This document shows positions 1 to 4,796 of a DNA stretch of 7,906 bases, piece after piece. A program made the position numbers and the translations under genes. Position 1 is the first letter of the stretch. Every line of letters begins with the position of its first letter. The stretch is from Alphaproteobacteria bacterium. Lineage in GTDB: Bacteria > Pseudomonadota > Alphaproteobacteria > Rhizobiales > Devosiaceae. The notes beneath the pieces are model-generated. The model was given only the letters and a program-made list of their open reading frames with translations, made no database searches and was not told where the DNA came from. The stretch is from assembly GCA_018820005.1 (NCBI GenBank), contig JAHJOS010000114.1:1-7906 (forward strand). The letters are read 5' to 3'.

Positions 1-2
1 CG

Positions 3-212
3 TTCCAGCTGGTCACCGGGCGCACCTGGATGGGCACGGCCTTTGGCGGCGCCAAGGGGCGCACCGACGTGCCCAAGATCGTCGACTGGTACATGAACGG
101 CAAGATCGAGATCGATCCGATGATCACCCATACGCTGCGTCTGGAAGACATCAACAAGGGCTTTGAGCTGATGCGCTCGGGCGAGAGCATCCGCAGCGTC
201 GTGGTTTACTGA
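3..212 (+). CDS. frmA: Class III alcohol dehydrogenase / S-(hydroxymethyl)glutathione dehydrogenase, C-terminal end (partial)
   Basis: This is the last 69 residues of a zinc-dependent medium-chain dehydrogenase; the 5' part lies outside the window. Members of this family oxidise S-hydroxymethylglutathione (the formaldehyde-glutathione adduct) with NAD+ in the cytoplasm, and many also reduce S-nitrosoglutathione. The visible part contains the segments TGRTWMGTAFGGAKGR, VPKIVDWYMNGKI and LEDINKGFELMRSGESIRS. These are characteristic of the class III enzyme's C-terminal catalytic region, and the protein ends in VVVY as many bacterial class III enzymes do. The reading frame is open from the window edge to a TGA at 210-212. 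The next gene starts four bases later on the same strand, so the two may be cotranscribed. The catalytic zinc ligands and Rossmann fold are not visible. Family assignment is confident; the symbol could equally be adhC, adhI or flhA by local convention. Confidence 0.9.
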   Translation, partial: FQLVTGRTWMGTAFGGAKGRTDVPKIVDWYMNGKIEIDPMITHTLRLEDINKGFELMRSGESIRSVVVY

Positions 213-216
213 CGCC

Positions 217-690
217 TTGGGTGCCGCGCCCACCATCTTTGTTGATGCCGATGCCTGTCCGGTCAAGGACGAGGCTATGCGCGTTGCCGAACGCCTTGGC
301 CTCGTCGTCACGCTGGTGAGCAATGGCGGGGTGCGGCCGTCGCGCGATCCCATGGTCAAGGTGGTGGTGGTGCCTACCGGCGCCGACGCGGCGGATGACT
401 GGATCGTCGAGCAGGCGCAGGCCAATGACATCGTGCTGACCGCCGATATTCCGCTGGCCAGCAGAGCCATCGACAAGGGCTGCCATGTGCTGGGGTTTAC
501 CGGCAAGGCGTTTACCGCGGCCTCGATCGGCATGGCGCTGGCGATGCGGGAACTGAACCAGCATCTGCGGGAAACCGGAGAGAGCAAGGGCCACAATGCC
601 AGCTTCCGCCCGGCGGATCGCTCCGCCTTTCTCAGTGCGCTCGATACGCTGGGGGGTCGCGCTAAAGTGCTGGCGGTAAGTAGTTCTTAA
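217..690 (+). CDS. yaiI: UPF0178 (DUF188) family protein, YaiI/YqxD-like
   Basis: A 157-residue cytoplasmic protein of the widely conserved YaiI/YqxD family, whose members are about 150 residues long and have no established biochemical role. The family signatures are present: IFVDADACPVK at residues 7-17, an acidic cluster in GADAADDWIVEQA (about 55-67), DIVLTADIPLA at 71-81, and the C-terminal DRSAFLSALD at 134-143. The spaced aspartates (D10, D12, D60/D61, D77) resemble the metal-binding acids of PIN-like nuclease folds, but a nuclease role is only inference. No ATG or GTG is available near the conserved N-terminus. The best start is TTG at 217, four bases after the dehydrogenase stop, which places IFVDADACP a few residues in, as in homologues. 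No strong Shine-Dalgarno is visible, which with the tight spacing suggests translation coupled to the upstream gene. Confidence 0.88.
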   Translation: MGAAPTIFVDADACPVKDEAMRVAERLGLVVTLVSNGGVRPSRDPMVKVVVVPTGADAADDWIVEQAQANDIVLTADIPLASRAIDKGCHVLGFTGKAFTAASIGMALAMRELNQHLRETGESKGHNASFRPADRSAFLSALDTLGGRAKVLAVSSS

Positions 691-761
691 GGCTTTGCAA
701 GCCGAATATTAACTATAATCGTAAAAACTGAACCGGTCGCAATAGTACCGAGTTCAGTCCC
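691..761 (+). promoter_or_regulatory. Candidate promoter (-10 TATAAT) upstream of the deacetylase, with a small GGCTT/AAGCC hairpin
   Basis: This 71-base gap is AT-rich compared with its surroundings. It contains a perfect TATAAT at 714-719, about 43 bases before the GTG start at 762. No good -35 box lies at normal spacing: the window 17 bases upstream reads GGCTTT, and TTGCAA at 695-700 is only 13 bases away. A perfect five-base-pair hairpin GGCTT-TGC-AAGCC lies at 691-703 directly after the upstream stop codon, but it lacks a T-tract, so it is not a standard terminator. The deacetylase probably has its own promoter here; the exact start is unproven. Confidence 0.4.
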
Positions 762-1661
762 GTGTCGCTGTCACGCTTTGTCTTGTCGCTTGTCATTGTG
801 GGCGCTGCGCTGGGTGGATGTGCCAAGCCGCCGTCGGACCGGGATCTGATGGCCCTTTCATCCAAGGCCGATATCACCAATTCCATCGTTGACCCGGCCA
901 TGGGGTCGGCGCTGCGTGGCTATCAGCCGGTATTGGAGCAGCCCATGCCCGAGCGCATCTTTGCGTCCGGCAGGCTGGGTGGTCGGACGCTGGCGGTGGC
1001 CAGCACCGCCGATATCATCCTGCGACCGGGCGAAGTGGTGCTGACGTTTGATGACGGCCCGCGGCCCGGCAAGACCGGGGAAATCCTGGCGACGCTGGAT
1101 CAATTCGGCGTCAAGGCGACTTTCCTGATGCTGGGTTCGGCGGCGCAGGCGCATCCCGATCTGGCGCAGCAGGTGGCGCTGCATGGCAATACGGTGGGCA
1201 GCCACACATTTTCCCATGTCGATCTGAGCAAGCTCGACCGCCAGGCCGCCGTCGATGAAATAGCCAAGGGCGAACGCGCGGTGTCGCGGGCACTGGCCGG
1301 GGCAGGGCAGACCCTGTCGCCGTTCTTCCGTTTTCCCTATCTGGCACAGACCGGGTTCCTGCGCACCAATCTGCTGCAGGGCAATGTGGTGGTGCTCGAC
1401 GTCGATATCGACAGCAAGGACTATTACAGCGACAGCGCGGCCACGGTGACGGCTCGCACGCTGGCCCGTCTGGATAGCCGCGGCAGTGGGGTGATCCTGT
1501 TCCACGACATTCACCAGCGCACGGTGGATCTGCTGCCGACGTTCCTGGCAGAGCTGCAATCGCGGGGTTATTCGGTGGTGCGGCTCGTGCCCAAGGATAA
1601 TTCCATCTTCGGCCGCGACATCATCACGGCCGATGCGCCTGACCTGCGTGGCGGCTATTAG
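762..1661 (+). CDS. Polysaccharide deacetylase (NodB homology domain), predicted lipoprotein
   Basis: A 299-residue carbohydrate esterase family 4-type enzyme that hydrolyses N- or O-acetyl groups from a polysaccharide. The N-terminus has an Arg at residue 5, a hydrophobic stretch, and a lipobox ending LGGC with Cys20, so the mature protein is probably lipid-anchored in the cell envelope. The NodB domain starts near residue 90 and shows the expected motifs: TFDDGP at 95-100 (catalytic and metal Asp97/Asp98), SHTFSH at 147-152 (metal His148 and His152), RFPY at 190-193, VDIDSKDY at 214-221, and ILFHDIH at 245-251 with catalytic His248. All key residues are present, so it should be active. GTG at 762 is preferred because it gives a proper signal peptide, although the Shine-Dalgarno is weak. 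Substrate is unknown; peptidoglycan, an exopolysaccharide or a chitin-like polymer are all possible. It ends three bases from a convergent gene. Confidence 0.9.
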   Translation: MSLSRFVLSLVIVGAALGGCAKPPSDRDLMALSSKADITNSIVDPAMGSALRGYQPVLEQPMPERIFASGRLGGRTLAVASTADIILRPGEVVLTFDDGPRPGKTGEILATLDQFGVKATFLMLGSAAQAHPDLAQQVALHGNTVGSHTFSHVDLSKLDRQAAVDEIAKGERAVSRALAGAGQTLSPFFRFPYLAQTGFLRTNLLQGNVVVLDVDIDSKDYYSDSAATVTARTLARLDSRGSGVILFHDIHQRTVDLLPTFLAELQSRGYSVVRLVPKDNSIFGRDIITADAPDLRGGY

Positions 1662-1664
1662 GCG

Positions 1665-2057
1665 CTATTCTTCCTCGTCGTCCTCGACGTCGGTCAGGTA
1701 GACCGAGATTTCGATATCGATGCCATAGCCGGCAATGGCGGCAGCGGCGTGGGCGGGCAGGCGCGCGGACATGGATTCGCCGTGGTCGGGATAATCAAAC
1801 GCCAGATCGATCACGGCCTTGCCGATGCGACGATCCTCGAGCATGGCGGCGATGGCCGGGCCGGAGCGCTCGGCCAGCTCGAGCAGGCTGCGCACCGGAT
1901 TGGCTACCGGCACATCGACCTGGCCATAAAAGCTGCCATCGGCGTCCTCAGGCTCATAGCGGCTGCACAGCTGGCGCAGTGCAGCATCAAGCTCATATTG
2001 ACCGATGGTGACCCCTGACAGGCGCAGGGCGATGGCAAAGGGCGCAAACTGGGTCAT
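1665..2057 (-). CDS. Conserved-looking protein of unknown function, acidic C-terminus
   Basis: A 130-residue protein that I do not recognise as a characterised family. It has no signal peptide or transmembrane segment, so it is likely cytoplasmic. The N-terminal 30 residues include alternating hydrophobic stretches (FAPFAIALRLSGVTIGQYEL). The middle is helical-looking (VRSLLELAERSGPAIAAMLEDRRIG), and the tail is strongly acidic (YLTDVEDDEEE). Its ATG overlaps the TGA of the upstream rlmB gene by one base (TGATG on the minus strand), which implies cotranscription and translational coupling with the rRNA methyltransferase. Coding status is supported by this overlap, by normal GC-rich codon use and by the tail-to-tail fit with the deacetylase, not by a known domain. 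A link to ribosome biogenesis is suggested only by the neighbour. Confidence 0.75.
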   Translation of the reverse strand: MTQFAPFAIALRLSGVTIGQYELDAALRQLCSRYEPEDADGSFYGQVDVPVANPVRSLLELAERSGPAIAAMLEDRRIGKAVIDLAFDYPDHGESMSARLPAHAAAAIAGYGIDIEISVYLTDVEDDEEE

Positions 2058-2809
2058 CAGCGTCGTCCGGCAGTGGCCGCAAACAGAGCGATAGCGGCGG
2101 CGTTGGAAACATTGAGCGATTTGATCGGGCCGGGCATGTCGAGCTTGACGACTTCGTCGCAGAGCTCGCGGGTGCGCTGGCGCAGACCCTTGCCTTCGGC
2201 ACCCATGACGATGGCCATGGGCTGGCTATCGGTGCGCGGCTTGAGCTGAAGTTCTGATTCAGAATCAAAACCGAGCACCAACATGCCGCGCGCCTTAAGC
2301 TTTTCGATGGCGTCGCCGAGGTTGCGGACTTCGATCATGGGGACCAGATCAAGCGCGCCGGAGGCCGATTTTGCCATGACGCCCGTCTCGCGCGGGGAGT
2401 GGCGGGCCGTGGTGATGACGGCATCGGCGCCAAAAGCGCAGGAGGTGCGCAGGATGGCGCCGACATTGTGCGGATCGGTGATGTGATCAAGGATCACCAC
2501 CAGATGGAGCGGGTGGATGTCATCCAGGCCAAAGCGGCTGACCGGATCGACCTCAAGCGCAGCGCCCTGGTGCACGGCCTCGTCGCCCAAGAGGCGATCG
2601 AGTTCCTTGGGGGTAGTCTCCTTGACGGTGACCTTGCCGATTTCGCCGGTTTCCTTGAGCCGGTTGAGGGCATTGGGGGTGGCCAGCAAGACCTTCTTGA
2701 TGCGGTTGGGATTGTCCAGCGCGGCGCGCACGGTGTGCAGACCATAAAGGTACACCGGGCCGTCATCGGGATCGTAGCGTTTCTTGGGCGGAAATTTGTT
2801 GAAGCTCAT
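2057..2809 (-). CDS. rlmB: 23S rRNA (guanosine-2'-O-)-methyltransferase RlmB (TrmH/SpoU family, group 3)
   Basis: A 250-residue SAM-dependent methyltransferase of the SPOUT superfamily. E. coli RlmB, of similar length, methylates the 2'-OH of G2251 in the P-loop of 23S rRNA. The N-terminal substrate-binding domain (about residues 18-90) opens with VYLYGLHTVRAAL. The C-terminal knotted domain carries the three SpoU motifs: DHITDPHNVGAILRT at 108-122 (Asn115 and Arg121), IVMGAEGKGLR at 200-210 (Glu205), and IKSLNVSNAAAIALF at 229-243 (Ser231, Asn233, Ser235). All catalytic and knot residues are intact. The ATG start follows a weak AAGG Shine-Dalgarno. The gene lies just downstream of tRNA-Tyr on the same strand, with about 90 bases between and no clear terminator, so it may be read from the tRNA promoter. 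Its stop overlaps the start of the next gene. A closely related TrmH-family specificity cannot be excluded from sequence alone. Confidence 0.93.
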   Translation of the reverse strand: MSFNKFPPKKRYDPDDGPVYLYGLHTVRAALDNPNRIKKVLLATPNALNRLKETGEIGKVTVKETTPKELDRLLGDEAVHQGAALEVDPVSRFGLDDIHPLHLVVILDHITDPHNVGAILRTSCAFGADAVITTARHSPRETGVMAKSASGALDLVPMIEVRNLGDAIEKLKARGMLVLGFDSESELQLKPRTDSQPMAIVMGAEGKGLRQRTRELCDEVVKLDMPGPIKSLNVSNAAAIALFAATAGRR

Positions 2810-2902
2810 GAGCCTTGCCTAGCGCCTTTGCGCGGTGCCAGCAAGCGGCTCGCCGTGCTGCGCGGCCGAGTGGCAAGGTCTGGCCATTCTGGAGAAGGGC
2901 GA

Positions 2903-2987
2903 TGGTGGAGGGGACTGGATTCGAACCAGTGTACGCTAAGCGGTCAGATTTACAGTCTGATGGATTTAACCACTCTCCCACCCCTCC
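2903..2987 (-). tRNA. tRNA-Tyr (anticodon GTA)
   Basis: On the minus strand the acceptor arm GGAGGGG (2981-2987) pairs with CCCCTCC (2907-2913). It is followed by an unpaired A and an encoded CCA (2903-2905). The anticodon stem TCAGA/TCTGA encloses the loop CTGTAAA, giving anticodon GTA (genomic 2951-2953). The T arm contains GGTTCGAATCC. The long variable arm, expected for class II tRNA-Tyr, accounts for the 85-base length. No intron or mismatch is apparent. It precedes rlmB on the same strand. Confidence 0.97.
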
Positions 2988-3042
2988 ACTACATCGTCGT
3001 CTGGGTAGGATGACAACGCGCCAAGGCGTGTCGTCGGGGCGG

Positions 3043-3071
3043 TTTATGGTGGTCTGTGACAGTAGTGTCAA
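3043..3071 (-). promoter_or_regulatory. Candidate promoter for tRNA-Tyr (and possibly rlmB)
   Basis: On the minus strand a perfect -35 hexamer TTGACA (3066-3071) is followed, after 17 bases, by CATAAA (3043-3048), a four-of-six match to the -10 consensus. Transcription would begin near 3036 and leave a leader of about 50 bases before the tRNA at 2987. The -35 box overlaps an inverted repeat, TGACA-N4-TGTCA (3057-3070). The predicted leader holds a short bulged hairpin (arms GAC+ACGC and GCGT+GTC, 3012-3032). The promoter is supported by sequence match and position only. Confidence 0.45.
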
Positions 3072-3073
3072 CA

Positions 3074-3109
3074 CCCCAACCGCTCCGGTCGACAAAAAAC
3101 CGGTTGGTG
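3074..3109. repeat. Weak inverted repeat in the gap between the minus-strand epimerase and tRNA-Tyr
   Basis: Arms CCAACCG (3076-3082) and CGGTTGG (3101-3107) pair across an 18-base loop containing an A6 run. It lies downstream of the stop of the minus-strand epimerase (3161) and upstream of the tRNA-Tyr promoter, so it could help end epimerase transcription. There is no T-tract directly after the stem on that strand, so I do not call it a terminator. Otherwise the 3072-3160 stretch shows nothing recognisable. Confidence 0.25.
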
Positions 3110-3160
3110 AAGTCGAGATGGCCTGCAAACGTGGGGACTTATGGCTGGTTGGCCGGACGA

Positions 3161-4015
3161 TCAGGGGGCGGCGGCGGCCCATTTTTCGCGGACCAGACGG
3201 ATCGAGTCGGTGAACAGGGTATCGAAATCGGGGAAGAGGGGGCGCCATACACGCGTGGCTGCTGCCAGTTCGGGCAGGCCGGCGCCAAAAGCTTCCACGG
3301 TGACCCAGCCGTCAAAGCCGGTAGCGCGCACGGCGGTGAAGATGGCGTCGAAGTCGATCTGACCCCGTCCGGGAATGCCGCGATCGTTTTCCGAGACATG
3401 CAGTACGCCCATGTGGCGGCCCAGGGTGGCGATGGCGCCGGGCTGGCTCTGCTCTTCGATATGGGCGTGGAAGGTGTCGTACATGATGCGGAAGGCAGGG
3501 TGGTCGACCCGCTCGGCATAGGCGGCGGCCTGCGCCATGGTGTTGAGGAAATAGGTCTCGAAGCGGTTGAGCGGTTCGAGGCTGACGATCATGGAATTGG
3601 CCTGGGCGCGCTCGGCGAGGGCATGATGGGCCTCGGCACCATGCTGCAGCTCATCCAGAGTGGGGCCCTGGCCGGTGAAGTGGCCGATGGGGGCGTGGAC
3701 CGGCCCGCCCAGGCTTTCGGCCCCCAGCGCTATGGCGCAATCCATTGCCCATGCCAGATGCTGGCGGCCGGCCCGGCGTTCGTCGGCATCGCTGCTGACC
3801 GGATTGGCCAGGGCAGATGGGATCACCGAGGTTGTGGTGCGGCGCAGGCCGATGGCATCGAGCTCAGCGCCCAGCCAGGCATAGTGGGCCGGGGCGCCGC
3901 GCAGCACGGGGATTTCCACGCCATCGTAGCCGAGGTCCTTGAGCTGGCGCAGGTGATCGAGATGGCTGTCATCGATAAAGCCGCTCAGGCACAACAGATT
4001 GATCCCCACCGGCAT
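3161..4015 (-). CDS. Sugar isomerase/epimerase, D-tagatose/D-psicose 3-epimerase-like TIM barrel
   Basis: A 284-residue protein of the AP-endonuclease-2-type TIM-barrel superfamily, in the ketose 3-epimerase group that interconverts ketohexoses epimeric at C3 with a divalent metal such as Mn2+ or Co2+. The family motifs are clear: SLEPLNRFET at 145-154, MYDTFHAHIEE at 178-188, HVSENDRGIPGRGQID at 206-221, and VTVEAF at 238-243. The expected metal ligands are Glu147, Asp180, His206 and Glu241, with substrate-binding Glu153, His183 and Arg212. The intervals between the metal ligands (33, 26, 35) are the same as I recall for Agrobacterium tumefaciens D-psicose 3-epimerase (Glu152, Asp185, His211, Glu246). 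The start is ATG at 4013-4015, preceded by GGGGAG at good spacing. It stands alone on its strand and diverges from tRNA-Gly. The exact sugar is unknown, and hydroxypyruvate-isomerase-like activity is a less likely alternative. Confidence 0.88.
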   Translation of the reverse strand: MPVGINLLCLSGFIDDSHLDHLRQLKDLGYDGVEIPVLRGAPAHYAWLGAELDAIGLRRTTTSVIPSALANPVSSDADERRAGRQHLAWAMDCAIALGAESLGGPVHAPIGHFTGQGPTLDELQHGAEAHHALAERAQANSMIVSLEPLNRFETYFLNTMAQAAAYAERVDHPAFRIMYDTFHAHIEEQSQPGAIATLGRHMGVLHVSENDRGIPGRGQIDFDAIFTAVRATGFDGWVTVEAFGAGLPELAAATRVWRPLFPDFDTLFTDSIRLVREKWAAAAP

Positions 4016-4099
4016 AGTCTGGCTCCCCGTTTCAATATCTGCCCGCAGAATTACCCCAGGGGTTGCAGCCGCGGCGCTGTCGAGCTAATGGCTTTTGCG

Positions 4100-4114
4100 T
4101 CGGTCACCGACCGA
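4100..4114. repeat. Perfect inverted repeat abutting the 5' end of tRNA-Gly
   Basis: TCGGTC-ACC-GACCGA is a perfect six-base-pair inverted repeat with a three-base centre. It ends at the base before the mature tRNA-Gly. It could be a 5' leader hairpin of the tRNA precursor or a protein-binding site. No convincing -10/-35 pair for the tRNA is obvious in the divergent 4016-4114 gap; TTGCAG at 4063-4068 is the best -35-like hexamer. Confidence 0.4.
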
Positions 4115-4188
4115 GCGGGTATAGCTCAGTGGTAGAGCAGCAGCCTTCCAAGCTGAATATGCGGGTTCGATTCCCGCTACCCGCTCCA
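4115..4188 (+). tRNA. tRNA-Gly (anticodon TCC)
   Basis: A 74-base class I tRNA. Acceptor GCGGGTA (4115-4121) pairs with TACCCGC (4178-4184), followed by T and an encoded CCA (4186-4188). The D arm AGCTCAGTGGTAGAGC is standard. The anticodon loop CTTCCAA sits between the paired strands AGCAG-type and GCTG-type and gives anticodon TCC, reading GGA/GGG glycine codons. The T arm is GCGGG-TTCGATT-CCCGC. An intrinsic terminator follows at once. Its 3' end marks the boundary between the core side and the accessory locus. Confidence 0.97.
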
Positions 4189-4191
4189 AAA

Positions 4192-4230
4192 AAAGCGCTA
4201 AACTATTGAACAGTAAGCGTTTTGTTTTTT
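4192..4230 (+). terminator. Rho-independent terminator after tRNA-Gly
   Basis: The stem AAAGCGCT (4192-4199) pairs with AGCGTTTT (4216-4223), with one G-T wobble. An inner ACT/AGT pairing (4202-4204 with 4212-4214) encloses a seven-base loop. A T-rich tract TTTTGTTTTTT (4220-4230) follows. Position just after the encoded CCA fits termination of the tRNA transcript. Confidence 0.8.
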
Positions 4231-4424
4231 GGGTGCCTTGGCTACCCAGATTGTGCTCCCCCATTCTGCCGGTCTTTTGGCACACCATGATACGATTCCC
4301 CACGCTGAACTGCACTTAATGCCGACTGGTATTCAGGCTGCGGGATGCTGTCGCCTGTCTCCAGACTGCCCGTGGGATGAGCGAGGGGCGGGGGTGCCCG
4401 GCGTTGGGACGTTGCCGGATGAGG
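4231..4424. other. Gene-free stretch with no recognisable content
   Basis: Between the tRNA-Gly terminator and the transposase remnant I find no open frame that looks like a gene, no RNA gene, and no promoter pattern. The short open frames on both strands have low-complexity, Cys/Pro/Gly-rich translations typical of non-coding sequence. It may be further decayed mobile-element DNA, but nothing in it shows this directly. Confidence 0.5.
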
Positions 4425-4645
4425 ATGCTCTCTCAGGCGCCTGGGGCCGATGACAATATGCCGGGTGAGCGGATGAAGGCCATTGCCCACGAGCGGCGGC
4501 GGTTCTGCTATCCGCGGATCAAGTCCGGGGACCGCCTATATGTCCTGCTGCGGGGGGAGGGTCTCAGGAAAACGACTAGCGCCTGTTCCGCATCTACGGC
4601 GAGGAGAAGCTGGTGATGTGACGTCGAGGCGCCCGCTAGAGAGCT
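4425..4645 (+). pseudogene. Decayed IS3-family transposase (OrfB) fragment
   Basis: This is a remnant of the N-terminal part of an IS3-type OrfB, upstream of the DDE catalytic core. One frame reads GADDNMPGERMKAIAHERRRF (4446-4508), then, after a few extra codons, RLYVLLRGEG. Intact relatives have ERLKAIAHERRRFGYRRLHVLLRREG-like sequence, so homology is clear. After about 4565 the match moves to another frame: N-D-stop, then RLFRIYGEEKLVM (4580-4618), then stop-RRGAR-stop-RA. This follows the family pattern NHKRLFRLYREEKLTVRRRGGRKRA. The three in-frame stops (TAG 4577-4579, TGA 4619-4621, TAG 4637-4639) sit where Lys, Arg and Lys codons are expected, so each is one substitution away. With the frameshift, the gene is certainly dead. 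No DDE domain, OrfA or terminal inverted repeats are visible, so it cannot move. Left boundary is approximate. Confidence 0.82.
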
Positions 4646-4677
4646 GATGATCCAGTAGTGGGTTTCCCTAGAGGTTA

Positions 4678-4709
4678 GAAATCTCATCTTTCCAGCGCGA
4701 ATACTCATT
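4678..4709 (+). promoter_or_regulatory. Candidate XylR/AraC-type operator pair upstream of the second epimerase
   Basis: Two direct repeats, GAAATCTCAT (4678-4687) and GAATACTCAT (4699-4708), have their CTCAT cores exactly 21 bases apart, or two helical turns. Eight of ten positions are identical. A matching pair with the same spacing lies upstream of the oxidoreductase gene (6920-6950). AraC-family proteins bind asymmetric direct repeats with about this spacing, and the XylR-type regulator is encoded in this locus. Binding by that regulator is inferred. Confidence 0.6.
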
Positions 4710-4748
4710 TACCTCGCGTCGCTTCAGATCGAAAATATTGCAGCAATA
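4709..4748 (+). promoter_or_regulatory. Candidate promoter of the second epimerase, with a TATTGC-A-GCAATA palindrome
   Basis: GAAAAT (4731-4736) matches the -10 consensus at four of six positions and lies 27 bases after the start of the proximal CTCAT core. The -35 window is poor (TTTACC/TTACCT near 4708-4714) and abuts that half-site, as expected for an activator-dependent promoter. A perfect inverted repeat TATTGC-A-GCAATA (4736-4748) covers the likely transcription start and may be a second operator. The coding start at 4797 lies about 50 bases downstream. Confidence 0.4.
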
Positions 4749-4796
4749 GTGGTTTGGCAGCGTCGGATAAGGCGCGCCTTCCCGGGGGGAGAAGCA

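Noticed and set aside
858..1559. Minus-strand open frame opposite the polysaccharide deacetylase
   Set aside because: The plus-strand frame has all NodB motifs; the opposite translation has no domain character.
3056..4135. Plus-strand open frame of 359 codons opposite the minus-strand epimerase
   Set aside because: It covers the opposite strand of a gene with full epimerase active-site motifs and extends into the start of tRNA-Gly, so it is a shadow frame.
4378..4440. Further CTCAT/ATGAG words in the transposase remnant region as extra regulator sites
   Set aside because: They lack the A-rich left flank and the 21-base pairing seen in the two promoter pairs.
4377..4616. 79-codon open frame as a separate small gene
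   Set aside because: Its recognisable part is one half of the frameshifted IS3 transposase remnant; the rest is unsupported.
4749..4796. GTG start at 4749 for the plus-strand epimerase
   Set aside because: It would add 16 Arg-rich residues absent from the family, whereas ATG 4797 has a strong Shine-Dalgarno and fits the TIM-barrel N-terminus.
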